From Neodiprion pinetum (Eukaryota; Arthropoda; Insecta; Hymenoptera; Diprionidae): DNA of 64,000 nt. A model generated the notes under the pieces. It was not told the DNA's origin and did no database searches. It saw only the letters and a program-made list of their open reading frames with translations. A program made the position numbers and the translations under genes. The stretch is taken from the NCBI RefSeq assembly GCF_021155775.2, contig NC_060238.1, positions 15,600,542 to 15,664,541 of the forward strand, written 5' to 3'. Positions 7,595 to 16,462 of this stretch are shown in pieces; position 1 is the stretch's first letter, and every line of letters begins with the position of its first letter.

Positions 7595-9331
7595 CTATTG
7601 GGGCGCTGGGACAAACCCCCAAGGTACGGTGTCGGTCTGTCCGGGTATCAATTGCCGCTTGTCATCCTGCCAACTCAGAGCCAATTTTTTTTGTACGATC
7701 GTGCTTACTTCGTGTTTTTTGCTGCGTATTAAATACTGTGGAAGAGTCAACTCTCGGTAAGCCGTCAGACAGCGCTTATAATCATCAAACGTTATGCTAT
7801 TTATCGTTGAATTTCTTACACCCTTGGCACGCTTACTCACTTTTACGCCACTGTCATATTTTTCCCCATCCTCACCCATCGTAGTAAATGTGTACAGCTT
7901 TGCTCGCAGTCCCACAAACTCTGTCATAATTTTACCATTATTTTCATCCTTCATTAGCCCTAGTTGTTTTTTGTTTTTAAGGGGAATACCATACACATTG
8001 TCGGGCGGATAGTCAGAGGTGTCAAACATTGTATCTACATCACGTTTGATGATATCGTAGATATTAGGCACATTGAATTGATAAATAAGGCTGTCTGTGT
8101 CGGTATACATCAATTTAGCCTGTTTATTCGAAAAGTTGGTTTTAATATAATTATAGTGGAAATCGTAGAGAAAGATTTTTGACAGATCTAGAATTGATGC
8201 GCCGACGTAAATAGGTTTGGCGAAGTGAACTTTGACACGATTCATTTCAATGATAACCATATCAGTGTTAAATACGGTGCAGCTGTGAAAGTTTGCTCGG
8301 GCAATAAGCGTTCTCGCACCACCTTTTCCCTCCCATTTTGTAACCAATTTAACATCTTTATGATTTCGCACATTCTCCATAGTCTTGCCGAACACAGCGT
8401 TATTCATGAGTTTGTAAAAGTTTTTCTCAAATTCATTCCTAGATTGCTTACGCATGTCTGTATTGAGCGTGATGTAAGGCTCAAGCCATGGAGATTGTGC
8501 AAACTTTAAAATTCTGTGCACTTTCGTTAATTTCAATCCTAAACTCAAACACTGTTTCAAATTTCTGTAGTGCAATATATACTTTGTTTTGGGGTGAAGG
8601 GTGGTCGCGAGTTTGGCATTTTTACTACCTGGAGGAGTAAAATGTTCGGGACAAAGAGGTAAGTCTTTGTGATCCTCGTGGAGTTCTACAGGGTAGTCCA
8701 AATCTACCTCCAGAAAGTAACCGATCGGCGAATCGTCCGGATGGTTCGTTATATCGATGTGCTGATACTCCCACTCGAACGAACCGATTGGTGAATGCAC
8801 GCTCATAGCTGCACCGTACAGGTTATTCACGTCAAAATACATGAGATACGATTCCGCTTTGTTTGGATCAAAATCTGTACCCATGAATCTATTATTGGCC
8901 CTAGCGTGTCGATTAGAACATTGCGCTACGCCGCCTCGAATGGCTCTTTCAATAAATAACACCATTTCAGGGTTGTCTAAAAGTTGCAAATTTACATTAG
9001 TATGCTTGAGCATCGCGTCAAAAGCAAGTCCCGGTGCAGTGTAGTAGTGCAACGGATCTAAATCGTATGTTTTGAAGCAGCTAGCGCGGAAATTTTCGAA
9101 AATATCGGCAAGCAAAAGAACATCGGTCTTTGAATATAAATCTGAATAGCTCCCCAATGACTCTAAATGGAATTCCCTCCAAACAGTTTTCGCGTGCTCG
9201 TAATCGGCGTCTGAAATATTTGCATCGCAGAGGTGCGAGTAGAAATGCTTCTTTGCAGGTAATCGCGGTTTATCGAGTTTCCCCCAACAATCGATGTATT
9301 CATAGGGAAAAACGCCTTTGCGGGTCATCAA
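7595..9331 (-). CDS. polB: DNA polymerase B, palm and C-terminal part (578 aa open frame)
   Basis: C-terminal two-thirds of the protein-primed-type family B polymerase. Visible motifs in order are the exonuclease III-like DVLLLADIFENFR, polymerase motif A YFDVNNLYGAAM, motif B NNAVFGKTMENVR and motif C MYTDTDSLIY, with a late KQLGLMKDENNGKI block. All catalytic acidic residues are present. It is separated from the N-terminal part by one frameshift near a five-T run around 9350. The listed start is artificial, since the real protein starts near 11372. It would replicate the element's linear genome and is the largest gene of the element. Confidence 0.85.
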   Translation of the reverse strand: MMTRKGVFPYEYIDCWGKLDKPRLPAKKHFYSHLCDANISDADYEHAKTVWREFHLESLGSYSDLYSKTDVLLLADIFENFRASCFKTYDLDPLHYYTAPGLAFDAMLKHTNVNLQLLDNPEMVLFIERAIRGGVAQCSNRHARANNRFMGTDFDPNKAESYLMYFDVNNLYGAAMSVHSPIGSFEWEYQHIDITNHPDDSPIGYFLEVDLDYPVELHEDHKDLPLCPEHFTPPGSKNAKLATTLHPKTKYILHYRNLKQCLSLGLKLTKVHRILKFAQSPWLEPYITLNTDMRKQSRNEFEKNFYKLMNNAVFGKTMENVRNHKDVKLVTKWEGKGGARTLIARANFHSCTVFNTDMVIIEMNRVKVHFAKPIYVGASILDLSKIFLYDFHYNYIKTNFSNKQAKLMYTDTDSLIYQFNVPNIYDIIKRDVDTMFDTSDYPPDNVYGIPLKNKKQLGLMKDENNGKIMTEFVGLRAKLYTFTTMGEDGEKYDSGVKVSKRAKGVRNSTINSITFDDYKRCLTAYRELTLPQYLIRSKKHEVSTIVQKKLALSWQDDKRQLIPGQTDTVPWGFVPAPQ

Positions 9332-9350
9332 ACTGAACTGAGTCGGGTTA

Positions 9351-11372
9351 TTAGAAAAATTTACGTGTTATGCGTTTATCGGTATCGGTCAAATATTTGG
9401 AAAGTTTATCGATGCTGCTAGCCATAAATCGGAACGAATCGATGAATCTCAAGTGCATCATTGTTCCATCGACGCGTTTCGTGAAGGATATATATTTTTC
9501 CTTATTTATGGGTAGCAGTGTAATTTTACCAGGAAAAGTTGACGCGAGGGATTTTATTGAAAAGTGGGAATCGTAACCGGACAAATTGTGGAAAACTATT
9601 GGAATTGTCTGCGTCTCTCTGAAATTCAAATTACACCGATTATGAGCAGGACCACGATATTTACCCGTGAAGTGACAGTGATCGTAACACTTTTTCTCCT
9701 CAGGGGTAAACGGTTTTTTACAAATATAACAATTCTTTGCGCGCATGTGACGATCGCGTTGCACTTGGGTAAGAGACTTTATCGGAATTATGTTTTTGAT
9801 GCGTGACTCTACTTGAATTGATAAACCTTTAAGCTGTTTCATGAACCAATCTATGCAATCGACACCGCGTTTACCGTGGAACTCTGATAAAGTCTCATCG
9901 TATGCGCAATGTACATAGTACGCTACACTGTGCGGGATATGCTTTTGAATTTCACAAGTCTTATGAGTTTCAAATTCATCCACAGGTTCAGGGATTAATA
10001 TACATTCGAGATCGGCGTATACGACAAACGGAACGGTGCCTTTGTTTTGAAAATTGGAAAATACTAAATTTTTACACTTGGGAAACTCCATGCGTACTTT
10101 ATTTAGCGTAATACAATCTTGTCGATGATTGTCGTAGGCATGTTTCACGCTAAAGTGGCACAAACAATTGTCACATAACAACAGCTGGCCATTATGATCA
10201 GACAATTGTTTGCTCACCAATCGGGAAAGATCTTCAATCCAAGCAAAGTGGAATCTCGGTGCAAACTCACCAGTCATATCGTCTTCCGGATTACTCTCAA
10301 CCATTAGAAGATGAATCGTGTCAATGTTTACGCTACGCAAATTTTCACTCAAATAAATTGGCACTATGACACTTTTATTTAATTTTGCATGATGCGAAAA
10401 AGTTTGAGATTGTATACCATATACATTGATACGCAAATCATTCAATCTCTCAAGCTTTTTCACATCATGTTGAGTAGCAGGGAATTTGATACCTGTACAG
10501 TCCAACTCGAAAATATATCGATGATAACGGCTAGTCCTATCGGCGTTGATCTTGACCGGGTGGAGGGCTGCTATGACGGACCAGAGAAGGCATCTTTCGT
10601 CCTCGTTCCTCACGTTTACCACAGCCTTCTTCCGTTGAATGTCTTGGGGCAGCTCGACGAATGTTGAAGCCCCCGCGGCGAGAGGCTGGTAGCGATTGAT
10701 ATTTACAGCGAGGTTAAGGATCTCAATCATACTCCAGCCGGAATCGCGTTGCTCGAAATCTTCCACCTTTGACTGCAGATCACCCCGTGCACGTATAAAC
10801 CAACCATTTATATCGCTTGATGGGAGGAGAATCGCCACGTTGGAGGTGTTGAAACTCTTAACTTCGGTGGAGATCTCTTCGTGCTTGGCATTTTCAAATT
10901 TGCACGATAATATGAGGTTAACCTTCACATTTCCCTCCTCGCGCAGTATCAGCTCCAACTTCTCGGTGACGACGCGCTGCACATCGTCCAGAAAGGCGTC
11001 CAAATTTTTATGACGGAGATTTGTGACAACCCCCGTTCTGATTCGGCTGGCAAAAGCGCTATCCACGTCGTCCCATTGTACACCCGCAGGAGTACCGATA
11101 TTTCCACCCGTCACCACCGTGCGCTGCTGCAACTGCTTGATCTTCGTCACCCAAGATTGCAGGAGTGCGATCGTATGCTGGATCCGTATTTTCGCACCAA
11201 CGGTTGTTCCTCGTTGCATGGAAATATCGCGCAGAACTTGGATATTCGCAATTCCAATATCAGTCCAATGATTGATGACAGCGTCATTCTCTTCTCCGGG
11301 TGGTTGCTCTCTCAGCAAATTGTACGTCCCCTCCATCTGCTCCGCAAGTCCCATATACGCTTCGACTGCCAT
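9351..11372 (-). CDS. polB: DNA polymerase B, N-terminal and exonuclease part, ends at a frameshift
   Basis: N-terminal part of polB, about 670 residues from the ATG at 11372 (MAVEAYMGLAEQ); the open frame runs on to 11423 through a GTG. Exonuclease I is FVVYADLECIL and exonuclease II HNLSGYDSHF. Between them lies a zinc-binding CYICKKP with DHCHFTGKYRGPAHNRCN, like the endonuclease VII/HNH-type insert typical of these polymerases. A region about residues 230-330 (SSDINGWFIRARGD) is also conserved in B1. The frame ends at RITRKFF, where the minus strand reads a T5 run then stops; the polB sequence goes on in another frame at 9331. A homopolymer error in assembly is possible. Confidence 0.85.
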   Translation of the reverse strand: MAVEAYMGLAEQMEGTYNLLREQPPGEENDAVINHWTDIGIANIQVLRDISMQRGTTVGAKIRIQHTIALLQSWVTKIKQLQQRTVVTGGNIGTPAGVQWDDVDSAFASRIRTGVVTNLRHKNLDAFLDDVQRVVTEKLELILREEGNVKVNLILSCKFENAKHEEISTEVKSFNTSNVAILLPSSDINGWFIRARGDLQSKVEDFEQRDSGWSMIEILNLAVNINRYQPLAAGASTFVELPQDIQRKKAVVNVRNEDERCLLWSVIAALHPVKINADRTSRYHRYIFELDCTGIKFPATQHDVKKLERLNDLRINVYGIQSQTFSHHAKLNKSVIVPIYLSENLRSVNIDTIHLLMVESNPEDDMTGEFAPRFHFAWIEDLSRLVSKQLSDHNGQLLLCDNCLCHFSVKHAYDNHRQDCITLNKVRMEFPKCKNLVFSNFQNKGTVPFVVYADLECILIPEPVDEFETHKTCEIQKHIPHSVAYYVHCAYDETLSEFHGKRGVDCIDWFMKQLKGLSIQVESRIKNIIPIKSLTQVQRDRHMRAKNCYICKKPFTPEEKKCYDHCHFTGKYRGPAHNRCNLNFRETQTIPIVFHNLSGYDSHFSIKSLASTFPGKITLLPINKEKYISFTKRVDGTMMHLRFIDSFRFMASSIDKLSKYLTDTDKRITRKFF

Positions 11373-12393
11373 GACTTTGACGTTGATATAAGCTGAACTT
11401 TGTATAACTTTTTTGACTTGCACGTATTGTGTAAGACTGACGAGTCTGCATCGGATGTGTTGAGCTTATATGTATATAGACCGATAGATCGCAAGAATTT
11501 GGGAACGGTGCGCACTGCGTTCTGCGCATATCGGAGGATAAAATGACGTCAGAGACGACTGGGCCCACCCTTTACCCATCCCGCCATCCCTAAATTTTTG
11601 GGTTTTATTGCCCTCCCGACTCAGCAGAGATGATGAAATTCATGTAAAAAATGACGTCAGAGGCGACGGGGTCTGCAGTCCCCCTCCCACCATCCTTAAA
11701 TTATTGGGTTTTATGAGTCGTTAAGCAGCGGGTGGCGAACAGTGTTTGGTGTAAGAAAAATCTTATCTTGCCCGCTCTTCACCGGATGGTATGTGCACAT
11801 GTAGTTTTGGGGTTTTACGACTCTTCATAGCGAGCAAGTACGAGCCTGCACATCCCCAACCATATTAGCGTGGGGTATGCAACGGAAAGCTGGAGAGCTC
11901 TTGAGAAAATTATCTCCTAGCTTATACCGCCTCCCCCCGCGTCACTCTTTCGTCTCTATGTCACGTGGTGCGTGCTCTACGAATGATTGGCCGGCTGGGT
12001 TTTGCTCGGTGGAGGGCGGGTGCGAGTCCTTTAGTATTAATTCGAACAGTGATTTGAAAACTTCTCTGGTAATTTTGAGAAATCCTTCGTGTTAAAACAG
12101 GCGTTTTTGATAAAGTGAGCTGTGAGAAAGAAAAAAATCGGTGTTCATTGGAAAAATCTCAAGACTTCAACGAGTTTATATTTTTTGTGAGTACTTTATA
12201 GAATACACATATATATGTACGTGGTGCTACGCCAATCCTCTTACGATACTGTGAATGTTGAATTCCGTAATGATTATCGCATTTGATTAGTATGTTGACA
12301 AAAGTTTTTTTCGATTTGTTTTAACTTTTCTGTATTCCCTATCATCGTATCCATAAAAATTCTGGAAAAATTTTAAAATCATATCGAAAAAAT
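11373..12393. promoter_or_regulatory. Divergent upstream region of polB and the acidic ORF, with repeated CRE sites
   Basis: About 1 kb without a supported gene. A roughly 110-base segment is repeated in tandem (about 11540-11630 and 11648-11725). Each copy has TGACGTCA (11544-11551 and 11652-11659), a C-rich stretch and a TAAATT(A/T)TTGGGTTTTAT block. TGACGTCA is the full CRE/ATF palindrome. The rest is AT-rich with an A/T-rich leader before the ATG at 12394. It probably holds the early promoters, which is inference. Confidence 0.55.
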
Positions 12394-12852
12394 ATGAACG
12401 GACAGAAAAGGGGGCCATCAGACTCTCCACCCCATTCACCACCACGATCGCCGACATATAAGCGGGTGTGCAGAGGGGCGGCTTATTATGAGGAGGATGA
12501 TGAGGATGAATTGACTGATAGTGATGCTGATACGCTAATTATCAACCCCGAGCGATGTATTGACGATAGTGTTGGTGATGATGCTCGCGAGTTTGAACAT
12601 AATTTGGCTGGCGAGCATCATCTCGAATCATCATCATCATCGAGTGATGTGGAGGATGAGGAGGAGGAGGAGGAGGAAGAGGAGGAGGAGGAGGAGGAGG
12701 AGGTGGAGGAGGTGGAGGGTGTTTGGAATGGCGGTAATGACGCACGCTTTGAATTCGGTTTACTTCTGGATCAGATTGATGAAATCCGTGAAATCCTGGG
12801 AGACATAGATAGAGCTGACGATGATGGTTATTATTCGGACGAGGATTGGTGA
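12394..12852 (+). CDS. Acidic protein 1, family A specific (152 aa)
   Basis: Not recognised. The N-terminus is basic and proline-rich (PPHSPPRSPTYKRVCRG), then a long Asp/Glu stretch including about 20 consecutive Glu, then a more ordered C-terminus (FEFGLLLDQIDEIREILGDI) ending in YYSDEDW. It begins 1.0 kb upstream of the polB start, reading away from it. No equivalent was seen in B1 or B2. The composition suggests a nuclear, transactivator-like or DNA-mimic early protein, but the Glu run is a GAG/GAA repeat, so this could be partly low-complexity drift. The clean ATG, open frame and location between genes support coding. Confidence 0.5.
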   Translation: MNGQKRGPSDSPPHSPPRSPTYKRVCRGAAYYEEDDEDELTDSDADTLIINPERCIDDSVGDDAREFEHNLAGEHHLESSSSSSDVEDEEEEEEEEEEEEEEEVEEVEGVWNGGNDARFEFGLLLDQIDEIREILGDIDRADDDGYYSDEDW

Positions 12853-13046
12853 GTAGCACTACATTAAAATAAAATTCTAGTATCTTCCACACCTTCTCCG
12901 TATCACTCATTTTGAATAGGTGGAAACTTTTTTGAATTGGAGATTTATCATGCATATAAATGATGAGTGCAGCAGCATCAACTTTTCTATTTCGGCTTGC
13001 TCTTTTCACAGATTTTTCATCGCGAATCAATTTTGGAAAGAAAAAA

Positions 13047-13385
13047 ATGTCATCTCATTCGAGTGATGATGACGACGAGTGGTCGAGCGTTGATTGGGGC
13101 GAGGATGAGGAGGCTGAGGAAGAGATAATTATAGGCTTTTCCGAAGCAACACGCGAGTTCTCGTTGGAGGAGCTTCGGGATCTCGTTGAGGATGCGCGAG
13201 CTGCCCGAGTGAGACCAAACAGCCAATATTATATAAATTACGGTGATATATGTATGCAAATAATTGTAGAAAAATGGGCGAATGAAACTATCGTAATAAT
13301 TATAGATGTCGAAAATAGCGATGATGATGATAATGTTAACGAACAGGATAGCGATAATGATTTTATGGATGATTTCGAGGAATAA
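13047..13385 (+). CDS. Acidic protein 2, family A specific (112 aa)
   Basis: Not recognised. The start at 13047 (MSSHSSDDDDEWSS) is preferred to the in-frame ATG at 12960 because the upstream residues look like translated leader. Acidic ends flank an ordered middle: IIIGFSEATREFSLEELRDL, then NSQYYINYGDICMQIIVEKW. It shares the short, Asp/Glu-rich design and the (S)DED or DDD motifs of its upstream neighbour, so the pair could be a duplicated early gene. No LxCxE motif was seen in either. It precedes a non-coding AT-rich tail to 13667. Confidence 0.45.
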   Translation: MSSHSSDDDDEWSSVDWGEDEEAEEEIIIGFSEATREFSLEELRDLVEDARAARVRPNSQYYINYGDICMQIIVEKWANETIVIIIDVENSDDDDNVNEQDSDNDFMDDFEE

Positions 13386-13667
13386 ACCACGCTAAATTCA
13401 TAATTATTGATTATATATTTTTCACAAGTAAAAATTCATAACATTTACATTTTGTATGACGAGAATGGGTAAAAGTTATAAAGATATATATTTGTAATGT
13501 ATCCTATTTCTAGATTATAATTTTATCGAATAGTAAATTTTTTTAATTCTATGTATAAGCTATGATATAATTGAGATTAATTCTATCGAACATTCTACAT
13601 ATAAACGCGAATGTAATTGTATATATCGTAATAAATTCTATTGTTATTTTGGTAAATATTGTCCATA
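13386..13667. other. AT-rich gap, 3' flanks of two convergent genes
   Basis: No gene is supported. AT-rich sequence lies between the stop of acidic protein 2 and the stop of the minus-strand orphan, with an AATAAA near 13630. It is a convergent 3' region. Confidence 0.5.
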
Positions 13668-14516
13668 TTATCTATACACGCGATTGCAAGCTAAACAGTC
13701 TTTAATTAGAGGATTCGGTCCATCCACGATATCGCCATCGGGTCCTGGTGTGTAATGTATGCTACATCTGCGGAACCTTGCGATGGCGTGGTCCATTTTC
13801 ATATTCTCTGGTAGTTTATCCCACGCATCATTGATGGAGTTTGATGCGAACGTGCAGATAAATTCTTTTGGTAAAAAAGCTATATCCTCGGACATCATTC
13901 CCCTTAAACCGTCCAATTCTTTGTACAGACGGAAGGATTTCTCGAGGGAGCTGGTACACTCCTTCGAATACCAACTCCTTAGTCGCTGCACATTTTCAAA
14001 GGCGCAATTGTATGCCGGGATGTATTCAGAGTTGTCATCATACCAAATTGAGCCTGGCGCTGCTGCTTGCTGGAGGTTATTCGCTGGAGAGTATCCATGG
14101 TTCGCGTCGTGCCACGATGCCGCTTCCATATACCTCAATTTTTCCATTTCAGGGGGTATGATATGCAAATCTTCCATATTAATAACCCTCGTTGTACCAT
14201 CGACGATCTCCGTCAGCCATGCTTTCTTCTCCGCCCCTTTGACGTATACGTAACACGCATTTTCAACCATTTTTCTCACAATCTTCGTCACATCCTCGTG
14301 AGATTTGTTGCCCGCATTCCACGATATTCCGTGGTGATTGTGCGTCAACCATACATTGGTAGCTCTACATTCAAGTGGTAGGCTTGCCAAATCATAGGGC
14401 GGCTTGAAAATGATGTAATCCAGACCCGACCCGTTTACATTCACGACTGCGACTTCCTTGGGTACAAACTTCATGTTATGACCGATAAAACATTGCACGT
14501 CTAGGATCATCGCCAT
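13668..14516 (-). CDS. Conserved Polinton orphan, possible degenerate exonuclease fold (282 aa)
   Basis: Homologue of 28563-29153 in B1 and of the broken 47851-48444 in B2. Shared motifs are an N-terminal LDVQCFIGHN or VDIQGF followed by KE(V/L)AV, a FKPPY block, HHGISWNAG (HGLRWSCG in B1) and YVYVKGAEKKAWL. The order D-x-Q, H-G-x-x-W, KG-x-EK is faintly like a DnaQ/RNase H-fold nuclease with altered catalytic residues; this is speculative. The C-terminal 85 residues, ending in CLACNRVYR, are longer than in B1. Here it lies at the polB end of the element, whereas in B1 it lies next to hexon. A minus-strand TATATAA lies about 20 bases upstream of the start. Confidence 0.65.
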   Translation of the reverse strand: MAMILDVQCFIGHNMKFVPKEVAVVNVNGSGLDYIIFKPPYDLASLPLECRATNVWLTHNHHGISWNAGNKSHEDVTKIVRKMVENACYVYVKGAEKKAWLTEIVDGTTRVINMEDLHIIPPEMEKLRYMEAASWHDANHGYSPANNLQQAAAPGSIWYDDNSEYIPAYNCAFENVQRLRSWYSKECTSSLEKSFRLYKELDGLRGMMSEDIAFLPKEFICTFASNSINDAWDKLPENMKMDHAIARFRRCSIHYTPGPDGDIVDGPNPLIKDCLACNRVYR

Positions 14517-14655
14517 GTTGAGGAGTGGGAATGTTGCGCTCGATTATATACTGACGGATTGTATGTGGAAGACTGACTATTCCATCTCCAGCACACCCGC
14601 TTTTACCCCCTCGCGGATGAATTTTGTGGAAGTAGAGGGGGATCGCATAGTTCAT

Positions 14656-14970
14656 TTAAGGCGCATAACTGCATGAAAATTCGAACTTGTTGAATTCTCC
14701 ACCAAGGTATTTCATTTGCAGACGATTTTCTCCGGCCATGCTACACATTTCAGTCAGCTGACTGGAATCTTCTTGTGGAACTCTTGCGATTCTCGGTGGT
14801 AAGAAGACGTTGTATTCTCCATCGATTGTCGCCAGAACACGTACCCCGAATTTTGTTTTGACCAGTCGTAACCCGATGACGTCATACACTCCCCCAATTT
14901 CGAGTTCCGACATCTTCTTGGTTGGCAGATTCTCCAGGCGGCTGACGTGGTTAACTTTTGCTAGATCCAT
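14656..14970 (-). CDS. OB-fold-like small protein, possible ssDNA-binding (104 aa)
   Basis: Family found in all four elements (29641-29949, 51565-51873, 63315-63668). The conserved core is YDVIGLRLVKTKFGVRV, then a beta hairpin, then FLPPRIAR and, near the end, KYLGGEFNKFEF. Alternating strands with the V-KTKFG-x-x-V pattern suggest an OB fold. It is always the gene nearest a TIR and reads inward, which fits an early single-strand DNA-binding role in strand-displacement replication. That function is inference. The start ATG at 14970 is conserved (MDLAKVN, MDFSKLN). Confidence 0.65.
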   Translation of the reverse strand: MDLAKVNHVSRLENLPTKKMSELEIGGVYDVIGLRLVKTKFGVRVLATIDGEYNVFLPPRIARVPQEDSSQLTEMCSMAGENRLQMKYLGGEFNKFEFSCSYAP

Positions 14971-15054
14971 CGCGTTTCGAGGTTATTTCACGAGCGAGAA
15001 CAGTTCACAATGAGAATACGATGCGAACAGAGTGACGATCACGATAGACGTACG

Positions 15055-15063
15055 CTTTATATA
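15055..15063 (-). promoter_or_regulatory. TATA box of the OB-like gene in A1
   Basis: Plus-strand CTTTATATA reads TATATAAAG on the minus strand, about 85 bases upstream of the ATG at 14970. The same box occurs at 63222-63230 in A2 at the same distance. Confidence 0.6.
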
Positions 15064-15196
15064 CCACCCGACCCCACTACAATTTTTCCATTGGACAAGT
15101 CTCGACACGCATATTGTGCGAGGAATTTTTATGGGGACCACTCCCCCACTATCCCAGATTGGTTTAAGTGCATTGTCGGCACTATCTCAAAGAGCA

Positions 15197-15290
15197 ATTT
15201 CCTGGAATTTTTTCAATAGATCTAGCGGGTTCTTACCTTATCTGATTTATGTGCGGCTTTCCGGCGCCAAACAAGTCTCGACAGGAATTA

Positions 15291-15355
<65 letters not shown>

Positions 15356-15581
15356 AAATCCTATGGAAATAGCCGCCAAAAATGACCGAGGGGGGGGGGG
15401 GGGGGGGGGGGGGGGCGTCAGGGAAGGTGCGCCGCGAGTCGGGGGGGGGGGGGGGGGGTGAGAGAGGGTGCGCCGCGAGTCGGGGGGGGGGGGGGGGCTA
15501 GGGGGGAGCAAGGGGGGAGCTAGGGGGAACTAGGGGGGAGCGCCGCCATCTTTGAGTTAGAACTCTCATATATACACTACT
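15197..15581. repeat. Right terminal inverted repeat of A1
   Basis: Inverse of 1-160, continuing outward through (GT)n at 15296-15354 and three G-rich runs (15391-15497) to ACTCTCATATATACACTACT. The same outer sequence starts A2 at 62789. The AGTAGTG terminus is characteristic of Polintons. The flanking hexamer is CGTTGT; the matching left flank is not in the window. Confidence 0.9.
15391..15497. repeat. G-run cluster inside the TIR
   Basis: Three runs of about 16-24 consecutive G separated by about 25-bp GC-rich units (GTGCGCCGCGAGTC twice). C-run counterparts sit at 62840-62901 in A2. Such runs could form G-quadruplexes and are also prone to assembly error. Confidence 0.8.
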
Positions 15582-16462
15582 CGTTGTAGCTCGAAAAATA
15601 AAAAAAACAAAAAAAACCTGAAATATCTTACGCTAGTCGCTAAGGTGTCCCCTCTCGTAGTTTCGGATGCGTGACTCTAGTCCTGGCGCTCTTTTGCAAA
15701 AACTTCGCGACTCAATTTCGGAAATTCCTAAATTTTTGGTTCCGCCCAAGGTTCAAGGAGCCCCTTGTTACGGGCATCAAAAATGCGACGTTACAATATG
15801 TATGTAAAGAAAATATATTTCTTTGAAAGGCGCATGCGCCATGTCGGTAAACCCGGGGTCGCTATAGACGGTAGAGATAAGAGAGAAGAGCCAGGTGTCA
15901 AAGAGGCTCAAAATAAAAGACCTCCATAGTGAAACGTCAAGGAGAAATCGGCAAATTAAACAAAGAACATAAATGTCGTTTCTTTGTTTTCAGGTGAGAG
16001 TTTATATAATAAGATGCACAGATCCCTGGGAAAAAAAAAGGATAAAATAAAAATCTTTGTTTTCAGAGCAACGCCACGTCTTGTTAATTTGCAAAAACCT
16101 AACCTCCAAAATAAATCACATTATATGTATAATTTTTTATTTTTATGTACATATGTGTGTCTATGGTTGCTAGGGGCTACTACCCCGCGATTAAATGAAT
16201 GTTTCCCTCTCTTTCTCTCTCTTTCACCGACCGTAGTAGCGTATTGCGTAGTGTGCGAGACTGGGAAACGGGAGGACGTGAGTTCATATCCCCACCGAGT
16301 CAAGAAAGCCCTGAGCGGCAACTTGTAAAAATTTTAGACGGGTCACGCCGCTCAGGCCTGAACTTGACTAACGGTGGTTTGAGCTCGAGTCCGGCTACAC
16401 CTGGACAAGGCTTTCTGGTGATTTCCCTTGTCCCTCGTGCGAATGCGGGTGTTTCTATATAT
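15582..16462. other. Spacer between A1 and the palindrome; no gene supported
   Basis: About 880 bases of non-coding sequence with a few short ORFs that look accidental. The stretch 16230-16330 carries a GTGAGTTCATATCCCC segment that weakly resembles a Pol III B box. It may be old host or repeat sequence. Confidence 0.5.

Larger units (their letters stand above)
1..15581. mobile_element. Adintovirus-like Polinton/Maverick element A1, left end outside the window
   Basis: A nearly complete family A element. The first 160 bases are the inverse of 15197-15380, and the right terminal repeat runs on to 15581, so about 200 bases of the left end lie before the window. The right end finishes in ACTACT (5'-AGTAGT read inward), the usual Polinton terminus. 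Gene content is polB, retroviral-type integrase, packaging ATPase, adenain-like protease, hexon-like and penton-like capsid proteins, a PLA2 virion protein, a fibre-like protein, an OB-like protein, two orphans and two acidic ORFs. Only three lesions were seen by eye: a polB frameshift, a protease stop and a PLA2 leader stop. This is the youngest-looking copy here. Confidence 0.9.

Noticed and set aside
12542..13030. Minus-strand proline-rich ORF
   Set aside because: Shadow of the Glu-coding GAG repeat of the acidic protein.
15233..15511. Proline/histidine-threonine ORF at the A1 right TIR
   Set aside because: Translation of (GT)n and G-runs inside the TIR.
16230..16330. tRNA-like or SINE segment in the spacer
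   Set aside because: Only a weak B-box-like string; no matching A box at proper spacing.
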